The position numbers and the translations under genes are program-made. The notes beneath the pieces were generated by a model. The model did no database searches. It had not been told where the DNA came from and was given only the letters and a program-made list of their open reading frames with translations. Shown here piece by piece: positions 37,958 to 45,529 of a stretch of 64,000 nucleotides of DNA. The DNA is taken from contig DASXLB010000030.1 in the NCBI GenBank assembly GCA_036496585.1, forward strand, positions 1-64,000, written 5' to 3'. The stretch is from Vicinamibacterales bacterium (lineage in GTDB: Bacteria; Acidobacteriota; Vicinamibacteria; Vicinamibacterales; 2-12-FULL-66-21). Numbering within the stretch: position 1 is the stretch's first letter; the number at the start of each line of letters is the position of its first letter.

Positions 37958-38857
37958 TCACCGCGCCACCCGCACGGTCAGCGTTGCCGGTACCACCCGG
38001 ATCTCGACCCGGCCGGGAGCGCGGCCTGTTTCACCGTCGATCTGATAGACGATCTCGCGATCGGTCTCGATCGACGCCTGCCTCACGCCTCGTACGATCA
38101 TGCCGGGCGTTCGTTCGAGGCGGCCCAGCGCCGCAAACCGGCTGCTCCAGAGGCGCGCGAGCGGTGGGCGGTCCTCCACCACGATCGCCTCGAGCAGGCC
38201 GTCGTCGAGTTTCGCGCCAGGGGCGATGCGGATCCGATTGCCGAACTCGCGGCCGTTGGCGAAGACGACGAAAAGCGCCGTCGTGACGATCTCGTCGCCG
38301 TCGAGGCGAATGCGGTACCGGAGGCTCTTGTAGCGCATCAGCTCGCGCGCGGTGATGCGCAGATAGGGCCCGAGGCCCCGCCGCCCCCGGGGACGCGTGT
38401 TGAACCGCTCGGCGACTGCCGCGTCGAGCCCCGTGCCGGCGATGTTGAAGAACCGACGGCCGTCGAACTCGCCGCCATCAATGACGCGATCGCGACCGAG
38501 CAGCGCCGTGTCGATGGCGCGCCGCGGCACGGAATCGAGTCCCAGCTCGTTGGCGAAGCCGTTGCCCGAGCCGGCCGGGACGATGCCGAGCGGCGTGCGC
38601 GAACCGGAGACCGCCGACGCGATCTCGTTGATCGTGCCGTCGCCGCCCCACGCGATGACCAGCGCGGCGCCGGCGTCGAGCGCCGCCCGCGCCAGCTCGC
38701 CCGCGTGACCGGCGCGCTCGGTGAAGCGCACACAGCCCGTGACTCCCGCGGCGGCGAACCGTTCCTCGAGCAGTCGCTGGCGCACCTGCGGAGCGTCGCG
38801 CGTCGCGCCGGCACCGGCGAACGGATTGACGATCGCCACGACACCGTCTGGGGGCAT
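37958..38857 (-). CDS. Diacylglycerol/lipid kinase-family protein
   Basis: A 299-residue DAGK-catalytic-domain protein (DgkB/YegS type). NP...AGAGAT is near the N-terminus (VAIVNPFAGAG), the nucleotide motif GGDGTINE is at about 70-77, PAGSGNGFANELG at about 95 and the FNIAGTGLDA strand at about 137. Relatives phosphorylate diacylglycerol, sphingosine or other lipids using ATP. The substrate is unknown. The gene is divergent from the GAF-domain gene, with the two starts 29 bp apart. Confidence 0.87.
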   Translation of the reverse strand: MPPDGVVAIVNPFAGAGATRDAPQVRQRLLEERFAAAGVTGCVRFTERAGHAGELARAALDAGAALVIAWGGDGTINEIASAVSGSRTPLGIVPAGSGNGFANELGLDSVPRRAIDTALLGRDRVIDGGEFDGRRFFNIAGTGLDAAVAERFNTRPRGRRGLGPYLRITARELMRYKSLRYRIRLDGDEIVTTALFVVFANGREFGNRIRIAPGAKLDDGLLEAIVVEDRPPLARLWSSRFAALGRLERTPGMIVRGVRQASIETDREIVYQIDGETGRAPGRVEIRVVPATLTVRVAR

Positions 38858-38870
38858 GCGCGTGCGAGAT

Positions 38871-38878
38871 GTTATAGT
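38871..38878. promoter_or_regulatory. Overlapping divergent -10 boxes
   Basis: Plus strand TATAGT (38873-38878) lies 8 nt before ATG 38887. Minus strand TATAAC (38876-38871) lies 13 nt before the start at 38857. Confidence 0.45.
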
Positions 38879-38886
38879 AACGTGCG

Positions 38887-40071
38887 ATGATCAGGTCGTG
38901 GGTACGCGTCGTGCTGGCCTTTGCCGGTGTGGCCGCCCTCGCCGCATCCGGCGCGCTGCTCTGGTCATCTGCCGCGCGCAGCCAAGCCTCCGACACATCG
39001 TTGCGTCTTGCCGGCGACGCGAGCCGCCGCGCACTCGTCGACGCCGGCGATCTGCGCGCCGCGCAGCAGGCCTACGTCGCAGCCGGTCAGGGCGAGGATT
39101 TCTGGTTCGCTCGCGTCGCCGCGCTCTCGACGGATCTCGACGACGTCCTGGCATTGTTCAAATCGCACCTCTCGTCGCCGGAGGCGTTTGCCGCGGCCGG
39201 CGCGGCGGCCGCCGCGCTCGAGAACTTCAAGCAGCTCGACCGCCACGTGCGCGATCTCACGCACACGCATCAGCTCGCGCAGGCTTCGGACGCGATTTTT
39301 GCCGACGGCTTCGAGCTGACCGACCGGCTGACCTGGTCGATCGCACGGGCGATCGCCGCTGAAACCTCGGCGCAGGAAACGGCAGCGGCGGAGTCGCGAC
39401 GGCGTGAAGCGGCAGCGCTGGGCGCAGGGGCCGGCAGCGCGGCGCTGGTACTCCTGCTGTTGGCCCCTGTACCAACGCGCAAGAGAGCGCCCGAAACGGC
39501 CGTGGCGACGTCGATCACGCTGCGCGAACTCCCAATCGACACGCCGGAACGGCCCGTCGTCGCGGCCCGCCCGGCGGCGCCGGTTCCCGCCGCGCAGGCA
39601 CAGGCGCTCGATCTCGCGGCGGTGGCCGCCCTGTGCGGCGATCTGGCGCGCGTCGCCGACACCCACGCCGTGCAACCCCTGCTCGAGCGGGCGACCGCGC
39701 TGCTCGATGCCAGCGGGATCGTCCTCTGGATCGCCGATCCCGACGGACGCGAACTCTCGCCGATCTTCGTCCAGGGCTACCCGCCGCGACTGGCGAATCG
39801 ACTGGGGACACTGTCGCGCGACGCCGACAACGTCACCGCGTCCGCCTATCGCACCGGACTGCTGCAATCAGTCAAAGGAGACGCCGTGTCGAACGGCGCG
39901 CTTGCCGCTCCGCTCGTCACCCCCGCCGGGTGCCTCGGCGTGATGGCGGTCGAAATGAAGAACGGCGGCGAGCAACGCGCGCCGATGCTGGCCGCGGCCA
40001 CGCTCATCGCCTCGCAGCTGTCGACCCTGGTCGGGCCGCCGTCGACCCGCCGCGCCGAAGCCGCGGGCTAG
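38887..40071 (+). CDS. Membrane-anchored GAF-domain-like sensor protein
   Basis: A 394-residue protein. It has an N-terminal transmembrane helix (VVLAFAGVAALAASGALLW), an extracytoplasmic helical domain of about 150 residues, and a second helix (LGAGAGSAALVLLLLAPVP, about 178-196). After a Pro/Ala linker comes a degenerate GAF-like domain (about 235-385: QPLLERATALLDASGIVLWIAD, APLVTPAGCLGVMAVEM). No kinase, cyclase or phosphatase output is attached, so it may regulate a partner such as the nearby PP2C phosphatases. It probably uses a leaderless mRNA (TATAGT, 8 nt). Confidence 0.7.
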   Translation: MIRSWVRVVLAFAGVAALAASGALLWSSAARSQASDTSLRLAGDASRRALVDAGDLRAAQQAYVAAGQGEDFWFARVAALSTDLDDVLALFKSHLSSPEAFAAAGAAAAALENFKQLDRHVRDLTHTHQLAQASDAIFADGFELTDRLTWSIARAIAAETSAQETAAAESRRREAAALGAGAGSAALVLLLLAPVPTRKRAPETAVATSITLRELPIDTPERPVVAARPAAPVPAAQAQALDLAAVAALCGDLARVADTHAVQPLLERATALLDASGIVLWIADPDGRELSPIFVQGYPPRLANRLGTLSRDADNVTASAYRTGLLQSVKGDAVSNGALAAPLVTPAGCLGVMAVEMKNGGEQRAPMLAAATLIASQLSTLVGPPSTRRAEAAG

Positions 40072-40128
40072 TCGAGTTCGTTCCGAGGGCCGTCCCCTTC
40101 GGGCTCGCCTGCCCGGCCTCGCCGGCTT

Positions 40129-41004
40129 TCACATCACCGACTTGCGGTTGGCCTGCCGTGGCTCGAGCTTGCCCTTCAAGGTCTGTGGCTTGCGATCGCG
40201 CATCACGTCGAGCGTGAACTCCCCCGTGCCCTCGACGCGATCGAGCGCACGCGTCACATCGGACGTGTCGTAGACCGGGCGCCCGTTCACCGCCGTGATG
40301 ACGTCTCCCGCCTTCAGCCCGGCCTTCTCCCCCGCCGAACCCTGGGTGACGGAGCGGACGAGCGTGCCGTCCTTCACGCCGAAGTACTGCGCAAGCTGAT
40401 CGTCGAGCGATTCGATGCTGATCCCCAGTCGCGGCCCGGCGCCGAGTCGAAACACTTCGAACCCCAGACCCGGCGCGGGCGGCGCTGGTGGCGCGGGCGC
40501 GCGAGGCGCGGCAGGCGGCATGGGCGGGAGCGGCGGCGTCGCCAGACGCGCCAGCGGCGTCTCGAGCAGCCGCACCGAGAAGTCATCGTCAAACCGGCCC
40601 TGCTCCGCGGTGACGTTGACGGTCATCCGCTGCCCGCCACGGAAGACCGCCATCGGGAGCGTTCGTTCTGGGGGAGTCTCCTGTACCAGACGCGCGAACT
40701 GCCGCACACTGCGCACCCGCTCGCTGTCGAATTCCGTGATCGCGTCGCCCGGCTTGAGTCCGGCCTTGTCGGCTGGCCCACCCGGCTCGACGGTGTCGAT
40801 GATGACGCCGCTCTTCGCGGCCTTGGCACTCGTGCTGTCCGAGTCCTCGACGTCGCTCACCGAGATCCCCAGGCGAGCCCCGCGCCCGACGTCGATCGCG
40901 TGGACGAGCCGATCGCGGCTCTGGCCCTGCACTGCTGCCGACGGAAACAGCCCCGCCGCCATCACCACCGCCGCGGCGAACGCGGCCCGTTTGCATCCGT
41001 TCAT
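40129..41004 (-). CDS. Periplasmic protein with two PDZ domains
   Basis: A 291-residue protein with a signal peptide (MNGCKRAAFAAAVVMAAGLFPSAA). Two PDZ domains (about 42-135 and 190-280) have carboxylate-loop-type starts RLGISV and RLGISI and the usual PGGPADKAGLKPGDAI and GSAGEKAGLKAGDVI blocks. Between them is a Pro/Ala-rich linker (PPLPPMPPAAPRAPAPPAPP). There is no protease domain, so it is probably an adaptor or substrate-binding factor in the envelope. A GGAGG sequence precedes the ATG, so it has a normal SD leader. It is convergent with the GAF gene. Confidence 0.85.
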   Translation of the reverse strand: MNGCKRAAFAAAVVMAAGLFPSAAVQGQSRDRLVHAIDVGRGARLGISVSDVEDSDSTSAKAAKSGVIIDTVEPGGPADKAGLKPGDAITEFDSERVRSVRQFARLVQETPPERTLPMAVFRGGQRMTVNVTAEQGRFDDDFSVRLLETPLARLATPPLPPMPPAAPRAPAPPAPPAPGLGFEVFRLGAGPRLGISIESLDDQLAQYFGVKDGTLVRSVTQGSAGEKAGLKAGDVITAVNGRPVYDTSDVTRALDRVEGTGEFTLDVMRDRKPQTLKGKLEPRQANRKSVM

Positions 41005-41283
41005 GACCGTGCCTCCAATCGTGTCAACAAGAGGTCAGACGCGGCGGATTTTGGAAAGGTTGTGCGGAGCGTCCTGCGCGCAGGTCAGCGCGTCATCTCG
41101 ATCGGACGCCGGTCGAGGACAGTGCCGGCGCGAATTCGCGAATTCCGCCCGGATCCTGCGGGCACACGTTTTGATGTGGTGGGAGTCGGCCGCGCGGAAT
41201 CAACGGGATGCGCTAATTAAGGCAGGCGCTGGCATCGCCGTATCCCGTCGCAAGTTGGCGATTTCGTGCGGCCACGCTCTCTC
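41005..41283. other. Gene-free interval upstream of the PDZ gene
   Basis: Together with the adjoining repeat array this forms the only interval over 300 bp without a gene (41005-41369). It holds the SD and probable promoter of the PDZ gene and the palindrome at 41132-41145. No credible reading frame or RNA gene is seen. Confidence 0.6.
41132..41145. promoter_or_regulatory. Perfect palindrome GAATTCGCGAATTC
   Basis: A 14-bp palindrome 128 bp upstream of the PDZ-protein start codon, the only AT-containing symmetric element of this size there. It is a possible operator with no known matching factor. Confidence 0.3.
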
Positions 41284-41372
41284 GATCGGGTGATGTGGGA
41301 TCTGGTGATCGGGTGATCTCGGAGCAGAAGATCACCCGATCACCCGATCCCACGTCACCCGATCCCCCGTCA
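41284..41372. repeat. GATCGGGTGATC / GATCACCCGATC repeat array
   Basis: It contains exact GATCGGGTGATC (41307-41318) and GATCACCCGATC (41330-41341) plus several partial units (gatcgggtgatg, tcacccgatcc, tcacccgatccc). It runs into the stop codon of the GAF-GAF-SpoIIE gene at 41370. It is the same family as 19786-19842. Confidence 0.8.
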
Positions 41373-43127
41373 CCCGGTGATCTTGACTGCCACGGCGGTC
41401 ATGTCGTCGTTGGGCGGCGCGCCATCGCGAAAGGCTTCGGCACTTAGGAAGATGTCGTCGACGATCGCGCGGGGAGCAAGATGGCGGGATCGTTCGACCG
41501 TGGCGATCAAGCGCTCGGCGCCGAATTCCTCACCCTTCACGTTCATCGCCTCCGACACTCCATCGCTGCAGAAGACGAAGACGTCGCCGGTATGGAGAGC
41601 GACGCTGATCTCGTCGTACGTCGATCCCTGAAACGATCCGAGCGGCACGCCGGGCAGTTCGATCGCCGCGACGCCGTCGGCCGACGCGCGAATCGGATAC
41701 GGCAGGCCGGAATTCGCCAGCGTCACCACCCGCCGCTTCAGATCGAAGATCGCGTAGCAGAGCGTGCAGTAGTACTCCTCGAGCTGCCGCTGATAGAGGA
41801 TGGTGTTCACCGACGAGAGCACGCTGGCCGGCCCCGAGCGATCGGGCAGGAAGCGCCGCCGGAACGTGCGGCCGCGGATCAGCTCCGCGGCAAACACGCT
41901 GTAGAGCGCGGCGGGCACTCCCTTGCCGGAGACGTCACCGAGCGCCACCGCCAGGGTGTTGGCTTCCGGCGACAGGAAATCGTGGAAGTCGCCGCCCAGC
42001 TCGCGGGCCGGCGCGAAGCTCGCCGCGACGTCGACTCCCTTCATCCGTTTCGGCAGGCCGACCGGCAGCAGGGCCGCCTGGACGCGCTGCGCGAAGCGGA
42101 CTTCCTTTTCCAGGCGCACTTCGTTGGCCCGGACGGTCTCGTAGAGCCGCGCATTCTCGATCGCCACCGCCGCCTGGCTGGCGAGCAGCGTCAGGATCTC
42201 GACGTCGCGCTTGGTGAACGCATCCAGCTCCGGACTCTCGAGATCGAACACCCCGATGCAGCGATCCTTCAGCAGCATCGGAATCGCCAGCTCCGACCGG
42301 ACGTCGGCCACCACGTTGATGTAGCGAGGATCGGCCGCGACGTCGGGCACGAGGACCGGCTCCCTGTGCAGCGCGGCATAGCCGACCAGTCCTTCGCCGA
42401 CGCCGATGCGCGGCACGTCGACCTTCTCCCCGTACTGGACGGCAATCTTGATCTCGAGTTCCGCCCGCTCCTCGTCGAGGAGCCACAGGCCGAACGTCCG
42501 GTAGTCGATGACCCGGCGCGTCGCGTGCGCGATGCGCGAGAACAGCTCTTCGACGTCGAGAACCGACGCGACGTCGCGGCCGATCTCGGCCAGCGTCTCG
42601 AACGCGTCGGCGTCGCTGCGCACGCGCTCGAAGAGCTGCGCGTTGACGATGCTGACGGCGACGTGCGCGGCGAACTGGCGCAGCAGCTCGACGTCGGCGG
42701 CGGCGAACTGGTCGCGGTGGCGGCTGAGGATGTTGAGCGCGCCGATCGCCCGCTTCTTGTGCAGCAGCGGCACCACCAGCTCCGACGCCATCCCCGGCAC
42801 CATCGTCACATAGCGCGGATCGCCCGCCACGTCGTTGACCATCAGCGGCATCTGGCTCGCAATCGCGGCGCCGACCAGCCCCTGGCCCGGTTTCAACCGC
42901 GACGGATCGGACTGCTGCGGGTAGCCGACGCCGTAGGCGACGCGCAGATCGCCGCGGCGCTCGTCGAGCAGGTACACGGCGAACGCGTCGAACTCGATCA
43001 GCCGCGCGATCAGGCGCGGAATCTGTGCGAGCAGCTCGCTGACGTCGAGTACGCCGGCGACCTGTCGGCCGAGATCGATGAGGGTGGTGAGCGTTTCCTG
43101 CTCACGCAGTTGCGGGGGCGGAAGCAT
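41370..43127 (-). CDS. GAF-GAF-SpoIIE phosphatase (cytosolic sensor phosphatase)
   Basis: A 585-residue protein. GAF domain 1 is at about 15-160 (LLDERRGDLRVAYGVGYP, ALNILSRHRDQFAAADVELL), GAF 2 at about 175-330 (LWLLDEERAELEIKIAVQYG, GVFDLESPELDAFTKRDVEIL) and a coiled linker at about 335-365. The SpoIIE PP2C domain is at about 370-585 (QRVQAALLP, GGDFHDFL, ALGDVSGKGVPAALYS, VFCSDGVSEAMN, NDDMTAVAVKI). It probably dephosphorylates an anti-anti-sigma protein in response to small ligands. The start at 43127 is set by the beginning of the first GAF region; TATAAT lies 16 nt upstream. Confidence 0.9.
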   Translation of the reverse strand: MLPPPQLREQETLTTLIDLGRQVAGVLDVSELLAQIPRLIARLIEFDAFAVYLLDERRGDLRVAYGVGYPQQSDPSRLKPGQGLVGAAIASQMPLMVNDVAGDPRYVTMVPGMASELVVPLLHKKRAIGALNILSRHRDQFAAADVELLRQFAAHVAVSIVNAQLFERVRSDADAFETLAEIGRDVASVLDVEELFSRIAHATRRVIDYRTFGLWLLDEERAELEIKIAVQYGEKVDVPRIGVGEGLVGYAALHREPVLVPDVAADPRYINVVADVRSELAIPMLLKDRCIGVFDLESPELDAFTKRDVEILTLLASQAAVAIENARLYETVRANEVRLEKEVRFAQRVQAALLPVGLPKRMKGVDVAASFAPARELGGDFHDFLSPEANTLAVALGDVSGKGVPAALYSVFAAELIRGRTFRRRFLPDRSGPASVLSSVNTILYQRQLEEYYCTLCYAIFDLKRRVVTLANSGLPYPIRASADGVAAIELPGVPLGSFQGSTYDEISVALHTGDVFVFCSDGVSEAMNVKGEEFGAERLIATVERSRHLAPRAIVDDIFLSAEAFRDGAPPNDDMTAVAVKITG

Positions 43128-43143
43128 TCGCTGGTGTCTTTTG

Positions 43144-43151
43144 ATTATACT
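43144..43151. promoter_or_regulatory. Overlapping divergent -10 boxes between SpoIIE phosphatase and fabZ-like genes
   Basis: Minus strand TATAAT (43149-43144) and plus strand TATACT (43146-43151) overlap by four bases in a 33-bp spacer. The plus box is 9 nt from ATG 43161 (leaderless); the minus box is 16 nt from ATG 43127. Confidence 0.5.
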
Positions 43152-43160
43152 GGCAAGTTC

Positions 43161-43613
43161 ATGGAGGATCTGACGCTCCCGCTCGATCACGCCACGATCG
43201 AGCGCATCCTGCCGCACCGCTATCCGCTGCTGCTCGTGGATCGCATCACCGAGCTGGAGATGGACAAGCGGATCGTCGGGATCAAGAACGTCACGCTCAA
43301 CGAACGCAACCTCGCGCAAGGCGACGGCACGCGTCCGGTGATGCCGCCGACGATCCTGACCGAAGCCATCGCGCAGGTCGGCGCCATCCTCATCCTCGCC
43401 AAGGCCGAGAACCGCCAGCGCCTGCCGTTCTTTGCCGGCATCGAACGGGTGCGCTACCGGCGTCCCGTCCACCCCGGCGACGTGGTGGTGATCGAAGCGG
43501 TGGTCAAGCGACTGCGCAGCCGCATGGGCGTGCTGCACGGCATCGCGCGCGTCGACGGCAAGGTGGTCGTCGAAGGCACGATGACGTTCGCGCTCGGCCC
43601 GGCCCGGTCCTGA
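43161..43613 (+). CDS. FabZ-like hotdog protein lacking the catalytic histidine
   Basis: A 150-residue hotdog-fold protein aligned along its length with 3-hydroxyacyl-ACP dehydratase FabZ: ERILPHRYPLLLVDRITELE, VGIKNVTLNE, then RPVMPPTILTEAIAQVGAILI and FAGIERVRYRRPVHPGD. The catalytic histidine of FabZ (the H of QGHFP) is missing: the segment reads AQGDGTRPVMPP, one residue shorter. The partner glutamate is kept (TEAIAQ). It may be inactive, use another base, or serve a different pathway. It is alone, not next to lpxA/lpxD or other fab genes. The start is set by TATACT 9 nt upstream. Confidence 0.85.
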   Translation: MEDLTLPLDHATIERILPHRYPLLLVDRITELEMDKRIVGIKNVTLNERNLAQGDGTRPVMPPTILTEAIAQVGAILILAKAENRQRLPFFAGIERVRYRRPVHPGDVVVIEAVVKRLRSRMGVLHGIARVDGKVVVEGTMTFALGPARS

Positions 43614-43622
43614 CGCCGGGCG

Positions 43623-44366
43623 CTATTTGAAAACCAGCACGACCCCGAACAGCTTCGAGCCGCGCGAGGCCCACACCGCCCAGGGCGCATCGGGACGGTA
43701 GTAGCGGATCATGTCGAGCACGGCCGGCGCGAGAATCAGCAGGCCGACGTAGGGCTCCTTCCAGCCGAGCGACTCGGCCATGCCGCGCGTATCGCGCTCC
43801 ACCGGACCGGTGCGGGCGAACGCCGCGCCCGCATACCCAAACGAGGTCAGGACGTTGAACGCCACCACCCCTTTGGTGAATGGCGCCGACTCGTGGCGGA
43901 GGTTCCGCCGCGACGACAGGATCCATTCGTTGGTGCCTTCCTGGACCCAAAAACCCGCCGAGTCGATGACGAATTCCTTGCGCGGCGTCAGCCCGTTGTC
44001 GTGAGTGATCGCGAAAAACGGGATGCCGTGGAACGAGACCGGCTCGAGGCGGGCGTGGGCGCCGAAGATCGCGTCGAACAGCAGATGGCCGCTCTCGTGC
44101 GCGGCGAGGCCGACAGCCCCGCCGCCGAGGAACTTCAGGACATCGGATGTCGTGTCGTTCTCTGATGTGGTAGCGGGCTGCTGCGCGTCCTGCGCGCGCG
44201 CCAGCTCGGCCGTGGCGCCAAGCCCTGCAACTACAAGCACCACAACGACAAACGGCTTCGACCAAACGGAAGGGCTCGTGGCACGTGCGTTGCTCGGTAG
44301 AGCGGCACGAGCGCCGAGGGTGGCGCGAAGGAGACGAGGAACAATGCTCGAAACGATTGCGGTCAT
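43623..44366 (-). CDS. Putative membrane protein with a metallopeptidase-like HExxH motif
   Basis: I do not recognise a named family. The 247-residue protein has a hydrophobic export segment (KPFVVVVLVVAGLGATAELARAQ, read to about residue 60), then GGGAVGLAAHESGHLLFDAIFG, in which HESGH looks like a zinc-peptidase HExxH inside a hydrophobic helix. More hydrophobic segments follow (GVVAFNVLTSFGYAGAAF, YVGLLILAPAVLDMI). The layout recalls M50/site-2-protease-like or other membrane metalloproteins, but no second metal motif is evident. Its start region overlaps the small divergent gene at 44344, so the start may be wrong. Confidence 0.6.
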   Translation of the reverse strand: MTAIVSSIVPRLLRATLGARAALPSNARATSPSVWSKPFVVVVLVVAGLGATAELARAQDAQQPATTSENDTTSDVLKFLGGGAVGLAAHESGHLLFDAIFGAHARLEPVSFHGIPFFAITHDNGLTPRKEFVIDSAGFWVQEGTNEWILSSRRNLRHESAPFTKGVVAFNVLTSFGYAGAAFARTGPVERDTRGMAESLGWKEPYVGLLILAPAVLDMIRYYRPDAPWAVWASRGSKLFGVVLVFK

Positions 44367-44490
44367 CCTGATCGTCCTGTGGCTGCTTGGCATGGTCAGC
44401 GGCTACACGCTCGGCAACTTCATCTACGTACTGCTGGTCATCGCCATCGTGCTCTTCCTGGTGCGGTTGATCAGCGGCCGGCGCGTCTGA
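44344..44490 (+). CDS. Small lmo0937-type (DUF5670) membrane protein
   Basis: A 48-residue protein, MLETIAVILIVLWLLGMVSG followed by YTLGNFIYVLLVIAIVLFLVRLI. It has two transmembrane helices joined by a short GYTLG turn, matching the widespread lmo0937/DUF5670 family of tiny membrane proteins, whose role is unknown but often linked to stress. GGAG and GAGGAA sequences precede the ATG. It overlaps a minus-strand gene at each end (43623-44366 and 44424-45383), which is unusual but the sequence match is good. Confidence 0.78.
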   Translation: MLETIAVILIVLWLLGMVSGYTLGNFIYVLLVIAIVLFLVRLISGRRV

Positions 44491-45383
44491 CCCCAGCGCT
44501 GAACGACGGCCACGCCGCCGAACACGAGACCGGCGGCGAGGCCCATGCGCCACGTGAACGCCTCGCCGAGCACCGTCACTCCGAGTGCCACGGCGATCAC
44601 GGGATTCACGTACGCGTACAGCGACACCAGCGACAGCGGCAGGTGGCGCACGGCATATGTGTAGGCCACGAAGCCACCGATCGCGGCGATCGTCGCCAGG
44701 TAGGAGAACGCGACCATCGTCCTGGTGGTGAAATAGAGCGACGCCCACTCCCCGCGCAGGGTGCCGGCCACGATCATCATCGCGCCGCCGGTCAGCATCT
44801 GTCCGGCCGCCACCCACAGGATGTTCTCTCCGCGCGCGTGGCGCTTCGAATACGACGACCCGGACGACCAGCCGACACAGGCGATCTGCAGCGAGACCAA
44901 GCCGACGACGAACCCCGCGCGCGATCCGGCGGTCGCCGACGACTTGAGTTCAGGCCAGACGAGCAGGACGATGCCGGTGAAGCCGAGCGCGAAGCCGATC
45001 GCGCTGGCCCGGGATAGGCGCTCTCCGTCCTTGCGGCAGGCCTCGACACCCGCCATCCAGAACGGTGCGGACGCGACGATCACCGCCGCGAGTCCGCTCG
45101 GCACCGTCTGCTCCGCCCACACGACACCGCCGTTGCCGAGCCCCATCATCAGGAATCCGAGCAGTGTGATGCCGCCCCAGGTCGCACGCGCGGGCGCCGG
45201 CTCGCGGCGCGCCAGCAGATACAAGGCCAGCAGCGCGCCGGCCGTGAACCAGCGCAGACCTCCCATCAGCAGCGGCGGCATCGTGTCGAGACAGATCCGG
45301 ATCCCGAGATACGTGGTGCCCCACAGCAGGCACACCGCGATCCAGGCAGAGAGAGCAATTTTGCGCTCCCGCGGCGAGGTCAT
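44424..45383 (-). CDS. EamA/DMT-family transporter
   Basis: A 319-residue protein with ten hydrophobic segments and two EamA repeats: IAVCLLWGTTYLGIRI, LRWFTAGALLALYLLA, GLGNGGVVWAEQTV and VIVASAPFWMAG in the first, and AYTYAVRHLPLSLVSLYAYVNPVIAVALG in the second. Members export amino acids and other metabolites, and the substrate is not predictable. ATG 45383 is chosen because helix 1 follows directly; a longer open frame to 45494 is low-complexity. The 3' end overlaps the small membrane-protein gene by 67 bp on the opposite strand. Confidence 0.87.
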   Translation of the reverse strand: MTSPRERKIALSAWIAVCLLWGTTYLGIRICLDTMPPLLMGGLRWFTAGALLALYLLARREPAPARATWGGITLLGFLMMGLGNGGVVWAEQTVPSGLAAVIVASAPFWMAGVEACRKDGERLSRASAIGFALGFTGIVLLVWPELKSSATAGSRAGFVVGLVSLQIACVGWSSGSSYSKRHARGENILWVAAGQMLTGGAMMIVAGTLRGEWASLYFTTRTMVAFSYLATIAAIGGFVAYTYAVRHLPLSLVSLYAYVNPVIAVALGVTVLGEAFTWRMGLAAGLVFGGVAVVQRWGQTRRPLINRTRKSTMAMTSST

Positions 45384-45517
45384 CGGAACCCGATCATCGC
45401 AGCGGCTCGAAGGGGCCTCGATGGATCCGTGTTCGGCTGTGCCACATCCTGGCCAGTGAAGAGCGTCGGCTCGTGCATCCCGTCCGATTATCACCCGTGG
45501 CGTGCGCGGCGCGATGC

Positions 45518-45523
45518 TAAGAT
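45518..45523 (+). promoter_or_regulatory. -10 box TAAGAT, leaderless promoter of the PCYCGC selenoprotein candidate
   Basis: TAAGAT ends 6 nt before ATG 45530, the same hexamer as at 5424 and 12592. Confidence 0.5.
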
Positions 45524-45529
45524 GACGCC

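Noticed and set aside
41481..43160. A long N-terminal extension in frame with the fabZ-like gene
   Set aside because: The extension is antisense to the GAF-GAF-SpoIIE gene; the hotdog domain starts exactly at ATG 43161 behind a -10 box.
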